Of a stretch of 9,697 bases of DNA, positions 1-6,209 are shown piece after piece. This DNA is from an uncultured Pseudomonadota bacterium (GTDB lineage: Bacteria; Bdellovibrionota_B; Oligoflexia; Oligoflexales; Bog-1112), in the NCBI GenBank assembly GCA_937896265.1, contig CALBMD010000195.1, positions 1 through 9,697 of the forward strand, given 5' to 3'. The notes beneath the pieces were generated by a model. The model was not told where the DNA came from. It saw only the letters and a list, made by a program, of their open reading frames with translations, and ran no database searches. The first letter of the stretch is position 1. The number at the start of each line of letters is the position of its first letter. The position numbers and the translations under genes were made by a program.

Positions 1-1
1 T

Positions 2-2458
2 GGCCTCATGCAAGTTTCAGTGCGAGACATCTACACAAACATCCCCACGGCAGCATTAGTCAATTGGTCTGTCTCAGCTGGCAGTTTTGCCTCAGCAACA
101 AGCCAGATAAATAGCTCTGGCCTGGCAACTAGCCCGGCATTGACACTACCTAATACAATTCCTAGTAGTGGCAAGGTGACGGTCACAGCAAGCCTTGCTA
201 ATGGAGCCACAGCAAGCTTCACGATTACAGTAAACCCTGGAACAGCTAAGGCAATTCAAGCCACAGCAAGCAGTGCCACAAGCCAAAGCATCAGCGTCAA
301 TACAAGCCTGAGCAATGCCTATCAAATCGTTGTCAAAGATACCTATGGCAACACAGTACCGAATATTCAGGTAAATTGGGCGGTAGGTTCTCTTGCTTCT
401 TTTACTACAAGCTCTAATACACAAACTGGCAGCGATGGCACAGTTTATAGTCCAACTCTCTTGATAGGTAACACCATAGCGTCAGGGGCGGTGACAGCCA
501 CTATCAATGGTACTGCAACTTCAGTCAGCTTTACCTTAAATGCCATTGCTGGTACAGCATCAAATCTGGTTTTTACACAAGAACCTAGCAATGTGGTCTA
601 TACTCAGACCTTGTCCCCTGCCGTTAAAGTAACAGTACAAGATGCAGCTGGTAATACTATCAGTTCACCAAACTATCAGATTTCATTAACCCTACAATCA
701 GGATCAGGTCTTTCTGGCGGTGAAGCTCAGACAACAGTGAATGGCGTAGCAACATTTAGCAACCTGAAGTTTAATACAATTGGGGCTTATAGATTGATTG
801 CAACATCAACCCCCGGCGGGCTCACTAGAACTAGCTCACTATTTGATGTGACCTATGGCCTCAAACTGATTGGGCCATCGAATATTTACACGACTTCCTG
901 CGCTCGCTTCCGCTTGGGTTTAACAGATGCTAGCGGCAATCTCATTAATGCTCCTAGCGCTCTCACAGTAAGCTTAACTCCTAACGATAGCGCAGGTTTT
1001 TCATTAGCAAATATCAATCAAACCTGCTCGCCCGGCTCATCCTCTTCTCCCTCAGTAACGTTTACAACTGGGGATAGCATGTCCTCTGATTTCTACCTAG
1101 CGCCAAATGGTTGGACAGGTACAAGCCAAATCACTATCCAAGCAAATAACACCTTAGGCGATCCTATAGGTTATAGTGTTGTAAATGTGGTTACAGCGGC
1201 CGGTAACAATAACGCCGGCGTCTTTGATACTAATTTAAATAGTACAGGCACAAAGCAAATCACGCTTGGTACTCAGTTTCAATACGGCAAAGCAATAGCA
1301 CAAGTTGATGGTAAAATTCTGCTTTCTGGGGTATCCCGCACCTCACCTTATAACAACTACCTAGCTCGCTTCTTACCTGATGGTAGTTTAGATGCAACTT
1401 TCGGCAGTGGTGGGCTTAGTACTTTATTAATTAGTACCTATAGCTCTTATACCGGCATTTTTGTTGAAGCAATTTTGCAGCAACGCGATGGCAAGATTTT
1501 GATAGCTGGTCATACACCAAACAATATGGTCTTTAACGGCACAGTGATTGCTCGTATTTTAGCTGATGGCTCTGCTTTAGATAGTACCTTTGGTACAAAC
1601 GGTGTCTTTCGCCTGCAGTTTGCTCAATATGTCACAAGCCAAGGCGCCATTATCAAAGGGCTCTTTCAACAAAGCGATGGTAAGCTACTTGTTGTTGCAG
1701 ACAACAAGGCAATGATCTTTGAACCGCCTAGCTATAGCGGTACCGACGAAGGTACCTTTAGCATTGTACGCCTAACTGCAAGCGGTGCTGTTGATACAAC
1801 TTATAACCTTGGTTATAACTTTCCAACAGGTGGCTTCACTGGCTATCAATATATTGGCACAGGAAACACTTGGTCAGGAACATACGCTAGCCCACGTTAT
1901 GCCACGATTGCTCAAGCATCTTCCTTAGGAGAAGATGGAACACTAGTCATTGCTGGTAGCACTTGGCTAAATGCTTCAGCTCACGGCTCAGCTTTTGTTA
2001 AGATCTCTCCAAGCGGTACAGTGACTATTTTCTCCCAAAGTATTGGGGGAAACCTAGGCGATGAATCGGTGAGTAGCATTGTTAGGCAACCTGATGGGAA
2101 AATATTAGCTGCAGTAGCAGCTAATAATGGCCAGTTTTGCCTTGTTCGTTTTACTTCAGCGCTAGCTTTAGATAGCACATACGGCATTGGTGGCAAGGCC
2201 TGCACAGCTGGCATATCCCCTTATTTTGCTGCTCTGCAACCTAATGGGCAGCTAGTCGTTTCGACAGCAGGTCCTTCTCTTCGCCGCTACAATGTCGATG
2301 GTTCCTTAGACTCGATATTTAACGCTAATGTCAGCCTTGGTTTTAGTGGTTATGAGCCACAAAGTTTGATTATCCAACCCAACGGCCTTGCCTTGGGAGT
2401 CATCATGAATGCTAGCACCCCAGCTAACACTGTTTATCTCTGGCGAACATGGCCATAA
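2..2458 (+). CDS. Ig-like / delta-60 repeat surface protein (5' truncated by window edge)
   Basis: The reading frame is open from the left edge, so only the C-terminal part is present. The first ATG (position 8) falls inside an Ig-like beta-strand: the stretch MQVSVRDIYTN aligns with YQIVVKDTYGN of the next domain, so ATG 8 is not the true start. Counting residues from that ATG, four Ig-like (Big/invasin-type) modules cover about 1-80, 80-185, 185-283 and 283-398; the fourth has two cysteines (C298, C340) that could pair. From about 428 to the end come about seven delta-60 type units, recognised by recurring DGKIL(I/L)AG and DGSLD(A/S)TFG signatures (for example near 433, 458, 494, 520, 695, 765). 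This repeat is thought to form beta-propeller-like folds. The composition is rich in S, T, N and G with almost no charge, typical of secreted adhesin-like proteins. No C-terminal sorting signal is recognised; it ends in LWRTWP. The exact role is unknown; adhesion or surface binding is inference. Confidence 0.85.
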   Translation, partial: GLMQVSVRDIYTNIPTAALVNWSVSAGSFASATSQINSSGLATSPALTLPNTIPSSGKVTVTASLANGATASFTITVNPGTAKAIQATASSATSQSISVNTSLSNAYQIVVKDTYGNTVPNIQVNWAVGSLASFTTSSNTQTGSDGTVYSPTLLIGNTIASGAVTATINGTATSVSFTLNAIAGTASNLVFTQEPSNVVYTQTLSPAVKVTVQDAAGNTISSPNYQISLTLQSGSGLSGGEAQTTVNGVATFSNLKFNTIGAYRLIATSTPGGLTRTSSLFDVTYGLKLIGPSNIYTTSCARFRLGLTDASGNLINAPSALTVSLTPNDSAGFSLANINQTCSPGSSSSPSVTFTTGDSMSSDFYLAPNGWTGTSQITIQANNTLGDPIGYSVVNVVTAAGNNNAGVFDTNLNSTGTKQITLGTQFQYGKAIAQVDGKILLSGVSRTSPYNNYLARFLPDGSLDATFGSGGLSTLLISTYSSYTGIFVEAILQQRDGKILIAGHTPNNMVFNGTVIARILADGSALDSTFGTNGVFRLQFAQYVTSQGAIIKGLFQQSDGKLLVVADNKAMIFEPPSYSGTDEGTFSIVRLTASGAVDTTYNLGYNFPTGGFTGYQYIGTGNTWSGTYASPRYATIAQASSLGEDGTLVIAGSTWLNASAHGSAFVKISPSGTVTIFSQSIGGNLGDESVSSIVRQPDGKILAAVAANNGQFCLVRFTSALALDSTYGIGGKACTAGISPYFAALQPNGQLVVSTAGPSLRRYNVDGSLDSIFNANVSLGFSGYEPQSLIIQPNGLALGVIMNASTPANTVYLWRTWP

Positions 2459-2480
2459 GCTATGTTGGATCAGGCCAAAT

Positions 2481-3743
2481 TCAGAGTGAGGAGCTGAACA
2501 AACTTTCGATTGCTGTAAAAAATCCGGGGAATGTTTTGGCGACACAGGCTCTATTATTTATTTCAACCCCTGGGACAGCTAAACCAGCCAGAGTAAAAGC
2601 CATAGCCATACGATGATCCTCAGCTACATCAAGCATAGCAGGATGATAGCTGCCAAATCCGGTTATAGATAACCCATCAGCATATTCTTGCACTATAGCA
2701 CCAAGCCGACGCAAGCCTTTTACCAAAACATCAATGCGATCAGATTCCTTAACCCTCATGTTAGCAACATTGCGAATATGAGTAGTGCCTTGCGCAAAAA
2801 GAGCAAGGACGGCCAAAGTGGGTGCTACGTCACTGATAGCATTCATATCAACATCAACAGCAGAAAGTGGCCTATAGGCGATATGAATGCCCTCGTCTGT
2901 CCAAGATACTTGAGCACCCATTTGCTCTAAAATCGAAGCAAAGGCTATATCACCTTGCAAAGAATCACTCTGCAAACCACTTATTGTTAGCTCACCTCTT
3001 ACAATAAGTGGCAGAGCCATAAAATAAGAGGCGGTGGAAGCGTCAACTTCAATAGCATACTCACAGCTTTGATAAGATTGTTTACCAGCAATAAAAAGCG
3101 TATTGGCATTTATCCACTGCACTTTGACACCAAAAGCCTGCATCATCTGACAAGTCATAGTAACGTAAGGCCTAGAGACTAACCCGCCTTCGATATGAAT
3201 AGTACTGTCTTGCAATAATAGCGGTGCTGTAAGCAACAACCCAGAGAGAAACTGAGAACTTTGTTGCCCCTGAAGGCTCATGTGGCCGCCATGAAACGAA
3301 CCACCTTGCACTTGTAAGGGAAAAAAATCTGGCCCTAACCGATGATAGCAAAGTCCAAGCGGGACCATAGCATCTAGCAGATGAGCTAAGGGCCTTTTAG
3401 CCATCACCAACGAACTTTCTATCCGATAAATACCGGAGCCAAAGGCAGCAAGAGCAGGTAGCAAAAAACGAGCAACTGTGCCAGCATTGCCAACTGCTAA
3501 GGCTTGATCGCAAGCAGCCAGAGAGGCTTGCCTTCCTTCAACAATGAGATCTTCTTTATCCCATTTAAACACGACACCAAGTTGCGACAAGGCATTTAGC
3601 ATAAGATCTGTGTCTTCACAGCACAAAAATCGCCGTATCCGACTTTGTCCCTTAGCCAAGGCGGCGAGGAGAATAGCACGGTTTGATAGACTCTTTGAAC
3701 CAGGTAACTGTACTGAGTTTTGCAATAACTTTGTTTTTGACAT
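2481..3743 (-). CDS. aroA: 3-phosphoshikimate 1-carboxyvinyltransferase (EPSP synthase)
   Basis: This cytoplasmic enzyme joins shikimate-3-phosphate and phosphoenolpyruvate to make EPSP, the sixth step of the shikimate pathway. Family signatures are in order (numbered from the ATG at 3743): PGSKSLSNRA with catalytic Lys17, GNAGT at 85-89, the PEP-binding Arg in AKRPL (R107), SSQFLSGLL for shikimate phosphate, Asp305 in SDVAPT, RVKESDR with Glu333, and DHRMAM at 376-381. The length of 420 aa matches the roughly 427 aa of E. coli AroA. A GTG at 3791 would add 16 residues not shared with the family and lacks a ribosome binding site. The ATG at 3743 puts the PGSKS motif at the usual distance from the N-terminus, although its own Shine-Dalgarno is weak. 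The residue equivalent to Pro101 of E. coli (Pro106 of plants) is Phe here, while the glyphosate-relevant Gly is kept. It is convergent with the surface protein, 22 bp apart, with no clear terminator between them. Confidence 0.96.
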   Translation of the reverse strand: MSKTKLLQNSVQLPGSKSLSNRAILLAALAKGQSRIRRFLCCEDTDLMLNALSQLGVVFKWDKEDLIVEGRQASLAACDQALAVGNAGTVARFLLPALAAFGSGIYRIESSLVMAKRPLAHLLDAMVPLGLCYHRLGPDFFPLQVQGGSFHGGHMSLQGQQSSQFLSGLLLTAPLLLQDSTIHIEGGLVSRPYVTMTCQMMQAFGVKVQWINANTLFIAGKQSYQSCEYAIEVDASTASYFMALPLIVRGELTISGLQSDSLQGDIAFASILEQMGAQVSWTDEGIHIAYRPLSAVDVDMNAISDVAPTLAVLALFAQGTTHIRNVANMRVKESDRIDVLVKGLRRLGAIVQEYADGLSITGFGSYHPAMLDVAEDHRMAMAFTLAGLAVPGVEINNRACVAKTFPGFFTAIESLFSSSL

Positions 3744-3837
3744 TGATATAAAGTTCTCTAAAGATAGCAGAATACTTTTTACTTGTAGCACGAAATTTAG
3801 CTTTTATCACCAAACCAGCTCTAACTCTAAATTCGTT

Positions 3838-3846
3838 ATGATAGCA
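3838..3846 (-). promoter_or_regulatory. Possible extended -10 promoter for aroA
   Basis: Read on the minus strand this is TGCTATCAT, an extended -10 (TGnTATCAT). It would start transcription about 88 nt before the aroA ATG. No good -35 is visible, and the -35 position falls inside the foldback element next door. A second, weaker extended -10 (TGCTATCTT, 3761-3769) lies closer to the gene. Confidence 0.3.
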
Positions 3847-3859
3847 TGATTGCAAGCAG
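3847..3859 (+). repeat. Direct repeat, left copy, flanking the foldback element
   Basis: TGATTGCAAGCAG is identical to 4012-4024. If the terminal inverted repeats begin with CAG, the true target duplication would be the first 10 bp (TGATTGCAAG), and the extra CAG match is either chance or target preference. Confidence 0.75.
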
Positions 3860-4011
3860 AGCTACCGCATCTTAATTCTAGCAACAGCAAGGATGAGGGT
3901 TTGGGAGAAAACTGCGCAGCTCCCAAGAAGACTCTTTTTGGAAACCAGCGTGGTTTTTCCAGACCTTGCGTTGCTTTCTAGGCGTCAAGACATTTAGATG
4001 CGGCAGCCCTG
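3857..4011. mobile_element. 155-bp foldback (MITE-like) element with nested hairpins
   Basis: The ends are imperfect inverted repeats: 3857-3875 reads CAGAGCTACCGCATCTTAA, and the reverse complement of 3994-4011 reads CAGGGCTGCCGCATCTAA (two mismatches and one extra T). Inside, 3878-3892 (CTAGCAACAGCAAGG) pairs with 3964-3981 with a small bulge. The centre carries two more hairpins: TTGGGAG/CTCCCAA (3901-3907 with 3920-3926, loop containing the palindrome CTGCGCAG) and GGAAACCA/TGGTTTTTCC (3940-3947 with 3951-3960). Almost the whole segment can therefore fold into one long stem crowned by two hairpins. It is flanked by 10-13 bp direct repeats, has no coding capacity, and sits between the divergent aroA and methyltransferase genes. 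A non-autonomous element moved by a DDE transposase with a target duplication near 10 bp (for example IS4-like) is the best guess. A structured RNA is the alternative. Confidence 0.6.
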
Positions 4012-4024
4012 TGATTGCAAGCAG
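4012..4024 (+). repeat. Direct repeat, right copy, flanking the foldback element
   Basis: Second copy of TGATTGCAAGCAG, immediately after the right inverted repeat ends at 4011. Removing 3857-4021 would restore a simple intergenic sequence, as expected of an empty target site. Confidence 0.75.
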
Positions 4025-4029
4025 GACAA

Positions 4030-4057
4030 TTGACGACAAAATAGTCCTTATGCTAAT
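4030..4057 (+). promoter_or_regulatory. Predicted sigma-70 promoter for the methyltransferase
   Basis: TTGACG (4030-4035) is followed after 16 bp by GCTAAT (4052-4057); TAATAC at 18 bp is an alternative -10. The start site would lie near 4064-4066, about 30 nt before the ATG at 4096. The promoter lies just outside the foldback element, so that insertion would not destroy it. Confidence 0.4.
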
Positions 4058-4095
4058 ACAGACTTCACACTAGCCAAATTAAATGGACTCAAAAC

Positions 4096-4896
4096 ATGAT
4101 CGAAACAGCTCTTGAGAGATATTACAGCAACAGCAATGAAAGATTGCGATTAAATACCCACGTCTTAGAACGAGATAGAACTCTACAAATTCTGCAACAG
4201 CGCTTACCCAAAGCGCCGTCTATTGTCGCCGATATTGGCGGTGCTGCTGGGGTTTATGCTTTTTCACTGGCTTTGAAAGGCTATGAGGTGCATTTAGCTG
4301 ATCCTGTTCCTATTCACATTGAGCACGCTAAGGAACAAGCTTTAACCAGTTCCTTAAATTTAGCTAGCTACCAAGTCGCTGATGCTCGCTATTTAGAGAG
4401 CTTTAGCAATGCCTCTGTTGACGTAGTACTGTTTTTTGGACCGCTTTACCATCTGTTCACAGGCAAAGACCGTCACCAAGCCCTAAAGGAGGCTTGGCGC
4501 ATCCTTAAACCAGACGGCTTGCTCTTTGCCTCTGGTATTAGCCGAATAGCCAGCTTCATCGATGCAATGCATAAAAATGCTGTGAGCCGTAAAGCAGCCA
4601 TCATTGAGCGCTCTTTAACGACCGGAGTTTATGAAAAATCTTCAGAAGGATTTAATTTCTCTTACCTACATCATCCAAATGAACTCCGAGAAGAGGTAAA
4701 AGGAGCTGGTTTTACTAATATTGAGCTTATCAGTATCGAAGGCCCAGTTTGGGACACTCGCGTTGTTTTAGAAATGCATAAAGATCCTCAAAGTTGGCAG
4801 GAATGCTTGCGACTTCTAGCAATGATTGAAGCGGATGAGACTGTAATTGGTGCTAGCGCTCATATTATGGCTATCGGTCGAAAACTGCTGATTTAA
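4096..4896 (+). CDS. Class I SAM-dependent methyltransferase
   Basis: A 266-residue Rossmann-fold methyltransferase (Methyltransf_11/25 type), probably cytoplasmic. Motif I is VADIGGAAGVY (44-54) with Asp46 and the glycine loop that holds S-adenosylmethionine. The acidic residue at the end of strand 2 is Asp69 (HLADP). The strand-4 motif is VDVVLFFGPLYHL (about 108-120), and the post-motif EAWRILKPDGLL (132-143) is typical of small-molecule methyltransferases. The C-terminal half carries LHHPNELREEVKGAGF and SAHIMAIGRK, found in a widespread family of uncharacterised enzymes of this length. The substrate cannot be read from the sequence. The ATG at 4096 has GGA 8 nt upstream; an ATG at 4083 is out of frame and ends quickly. 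The gene is apparently monocistronic and intact, with its own upstream promoter candidate. Confidence 0.88.
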   Translation: MIETALERYYSNSNERLRLNTHVLERDRTLQILQQRLPKAPSIVADIGGAAGVYAFSLALKGYEVHLADPVPIHIEHAKEQALTSSLNLASYQVADARYLESFSNASVDVVLFFGPLYHLFTGKDRHQALKEAWRILKPDGLLFASGISRIASFIDAMHKNAVSRKAAIIERSLTTGVYEKSSEGFNFSYLHHPNELREEVKGAGFTNIELISIEGPVWDTRVVLEMHKDPQSWQECLRLLAMIEADETVIGASAHIMAIGRKLLI

Positions 4897-5204
4897 GAGA
4901 CCGCCTCAGAAAACGGCAATTAAAAAAGACAAATCTAGCCAGTTGTTTGCGTAGGACATTTGTTTTCTTGAAACTCATCGCGGCCTCGCATCGAGTTTTC
5001 TATAGGCTTAGTTCTCGCTTTGGTGGACCCTACTCGGCGGGTCTACTCACCCCGCCCCCAAAATGGGAAAGCACCCTAGGTGGTGCCGCTAGAAGAATGC
5101 TTGGTAAAAGCGGCGATCTAGGGCAAGTTGATAGCAAAGCAACTGCTGTAATCATGTGCGCCATTTTGATGAAGGTAACCGAAAGATTGCTTTAGAAGGT
5201 AAAA
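4897..5204. other. Non-coding or decayed stretch upstream of the antitoxin
   Basis: In these 308 bp I find no convincing gene. An 82-codon frame (TTG start at 4947, stop at 5195) has no ribosome binding site and resembles no toxin family I know. It ends 9 bp before the antitoxin, where a HigB/RelE-type toxin would be expected. The other forward frames are broken by stops. Hairpins are visible: GGTG-GACCC (5022-5030) with GGGTC and CACC (5039-5043, 5048-5051), and GCACC/GGTGC (5071-5075 with 5082-5086). It may be the unrecognisable remains of a partner gene, or a structured leader. Confidence 0.4.
4902..4918 (+). repeat. 17-bp inverted repeat, left arm
   Basis: CGCCTCAGAAAACGGCA is a perfect reverse complement of 5606-5622. 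It begins 6 nt after the methyltransferase stop. The two arms bound a 721-bp segment that contains only the orphan antitoxin. Confidence 0.8.
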
Positions 5205-5546
5205 ATGAAGTTAAAAGAAAAAAAAGAGTTCGATTTTCCAGATGAAAAGACTCTAAAAAATTTTAGAGATAAGCTTTCCGATCCTAAATACGAAGCTGGA
5301 AACATAGCTCTACCAGAAGATGCAAACGAGATCGATCGGGCAAAATATCAAATCTGTCAGATGATCCTTAAATATCAAAGAGAAAACAAACTACTGCAGA
5401 AGAATTTAGCTGATATTTTGGGGATAGATGAATCTAGAATGAGCGACATACTTCGGGGTAAAATTGAAGGATTCACCTTAGATAGAATGATAGGTTATCC
5501 TGAAAAGCTTCATCCTAAGTTAAAGATCCGAATTGTCGCCACCTAG
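5205..5546 (+). CDS. Orphan HigA-type Xre antitoxin / HTH regulator
   Basis: A 113-residue DNA-binding protein of the HigA2-like Xre family (HTH_37 type). The signature core is LPEDANEIDRAKYQICQ (36-52), followed by a helix-turn-helix at about 62-86 (KLLQKNLADILGIDESRMSD, then ILRGK) and the typical TLDRM...HPKLKIRI tail. Such proteins normally neutralise a RelE/HigB-like toxin and repress their shared operon. The ATG is supported by AAGG (5196-5199) 5 nt upstream. No toxin gene is visible on either side: upstream is about 300 bp of uninterpretable DNA and downstream is the IS element. Proline at position 99 (IGYPEKLHP), where relatives have a helical RYLE-type sequence, may disturb the last helix. 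It could be a solo regulator or a remnant of a lost toxin-antitoxin pair. Confidence 0.82.
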   Translation: MKLKEKKEFDFPDEKTLKNFRDKLSDPKYEAGNIALPEDANEIDRAKYQICQMILKYQRENKLLQKNLADILGIDESRMSDILRGKIEGFTLDRMIGYPEKLHPKLKIRIVAT

Positions 5547-5605
5547 GAAGGCCAGCGCTCATCGCCCAAAGGTGAATGCCACAGATTTTAAACAGAGCCA
5601 GGATG

Positions 5606-5622
5606 TGCCGTTTTCTGAGGCG
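5606..5622 (-). repeat. 17-bp inverted repeat, right arm
   Basis: TGCCGTTTTCTGAGGCG is the exact reverse complement of 4902-4918. It lies 59 bp after the antitoxin stop and about 65 bp before the IS left end. The core TTTTCTGAGG recurs once more at 7421-7430, beyond the IS right end. Confidence 0.8.
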
Positions 5623-5699
5623 ACCCCATTTAAAGACTAGCGCACGTTAGCCTTTGCTGCGCAGAAGCGAATCAATTTTTATCCCTACTTCGCGCAAAA

Positions 5700-5719
5700 C
5701 CTCGCCATTTATGGCGGGG
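5700..5719 (+). repeat. Left-end hairpin of the IS605-type element
   Basis: CCTCGCCA-TTTA-TGGCGGGG forms an 8-bp stem with one G-T pair and a 4-nt loop. This is the typical left-end structure bound by TnpA of this family. Confidence 0.75.
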
Positions 5720-5763
5720 ATGTAAGCGAACATCGTGAGTCCCGCATTAGCGAGGGCGAGCGA

Positions 5764-6180
5764 TCAATGCGGTGTTTGCTGATCCTCGATGTAGCGCTTA
5801 ATAACGTCAATCGGTGCGCCGCCACAAGAGCCGGCAAAATAACTTGGACTCCAGAGACTTTCGCCCCACAGAGCCTTGGTAACTGAAGGAAATTTTTTCA
5901 ATCGTATAATCCTAGAGGATACACCTTTGAGGGAATTCACCAGTTTTGAAACCGAAATTTTGGGCGGGTAGGTGATGAGTAAGTGAACATGGTCCCTTTC
6001 ACCGTCAAACTCCTGAAGTTCTGCTGAAAAATCTTTGCAGACACTGGCAAAAATCGGCCTTAACTGATCAAGGATTTCTTTAGTAAAGACGGCGCGTCGA
6101 TATTTTGTCACAAAGACCAAATGAACGTGCATATCGTAAACTACGTGTCTTCCAGTTCTAATTTCTCTTGACATATCCAT
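5764..6180 (-). CDS. tnpA: IS200/IS605-family HUH transposase
   Basis: A 138-residue Y1 transposase that cuts and rejoins single-stranded DNA at the element's hairpin ends. The metal-binding HUH motif is DHVHLLI (H64, H66), and the catalytic tyrosine is Y130 in VIKRYIEDQ on the C-terminal helix. The N-terminal VVYDMHVHLVFVTKYRR and the SLKGVSSR segment are family hallmarks. Length and all key residues fit an intact enzyme. The ATG at 6180 or a second ATG two codons later could start translation; neither has a strong ribosome binding site. The start faces tnpB, with 23 bp between the two start codons and a perfect palindrome in the gap. The stop codon overlaps one arm of a CCGCATT/AATGCGG inverted repeat (5742-5748, 5766-5772). 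Confidence 0.95.
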   Translation of the reverse strand: MDMSREIRTGRHVVYDMHVHLVFVTKYRRAVFTKEILDQLRPIFASVCKDFSAELQEFDGERDHVHLLITYPPKISVSKLVNSLKGVSSRIIRLKKFPSVTKALWGESLWSPSYFAGSCGGAPIDVIKRYIEDQQTPH

Positions 6181-6191
6181 AGACCAATTAA

Positions 6192-6209
6192 TAACATAAG
6201 ATTATGTTA
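6192..6209. promoter_or_regulatory. Palindrome between divergent tnpA and tnpB
   Basis: TAACATAA-GA-TTATGTTA is a perfect 8-bp inverted repeat that overlaps the tnpB start codon (6204-6206). It could be an operator or a site affecting translation of either transposition gene. TTATGTTA and TATAAT-like content may also provide -10 elements; no binding protein can be named. Confidence 0.35.

Larger units (their letters stand above)
3744..4095. other. Intergenic region between divergent aroA and methyltransferase
   Basis: This 352-bp stretch has no credible gene. It contains the aroA upstream region (3744-3846), the foldback element with its direct repeats (3847-4024) and a promoter-like sequence for the methyltransferase (4030-4057). 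Open frames running into it from aroA are out-of-frame shadows. Confidence 0.7.

Noticed and set aside
8..424. Antisense open frames under the Ig-like repeats
   Set aside because: They are shadows of the low-complexity S/T/A-rich coding strand, with no start signals or recognisable domains.
2450..2477. TGGCC/GGCCA inverted repeat between the surface protein and aroA as a terminator
   Set aside because: The stem is only 5 bp with an 18-bp loop and there is no T-tract on either strand.
3744..3791. GTG 3791 as the aroA start
   Set aside because: The extra 16 residues are outside the usual N-terminus of EPSP synthases and there is no ribosome binding site upstream.
3857..4011. Integron attC site
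   Set aside because: The segment folds back strongly, but no GTTRRRY / RYYYAAC core sites flank it and there is no integrase or cassette array nearby.
4947..5195. 82-codon frame before the antitoxin as a toxin gene
   Set aside because: It has a TTG start, no ribosome binding site and no match to any toxin family I know. It is kept only as a possible remnant, not listed as a CDS.
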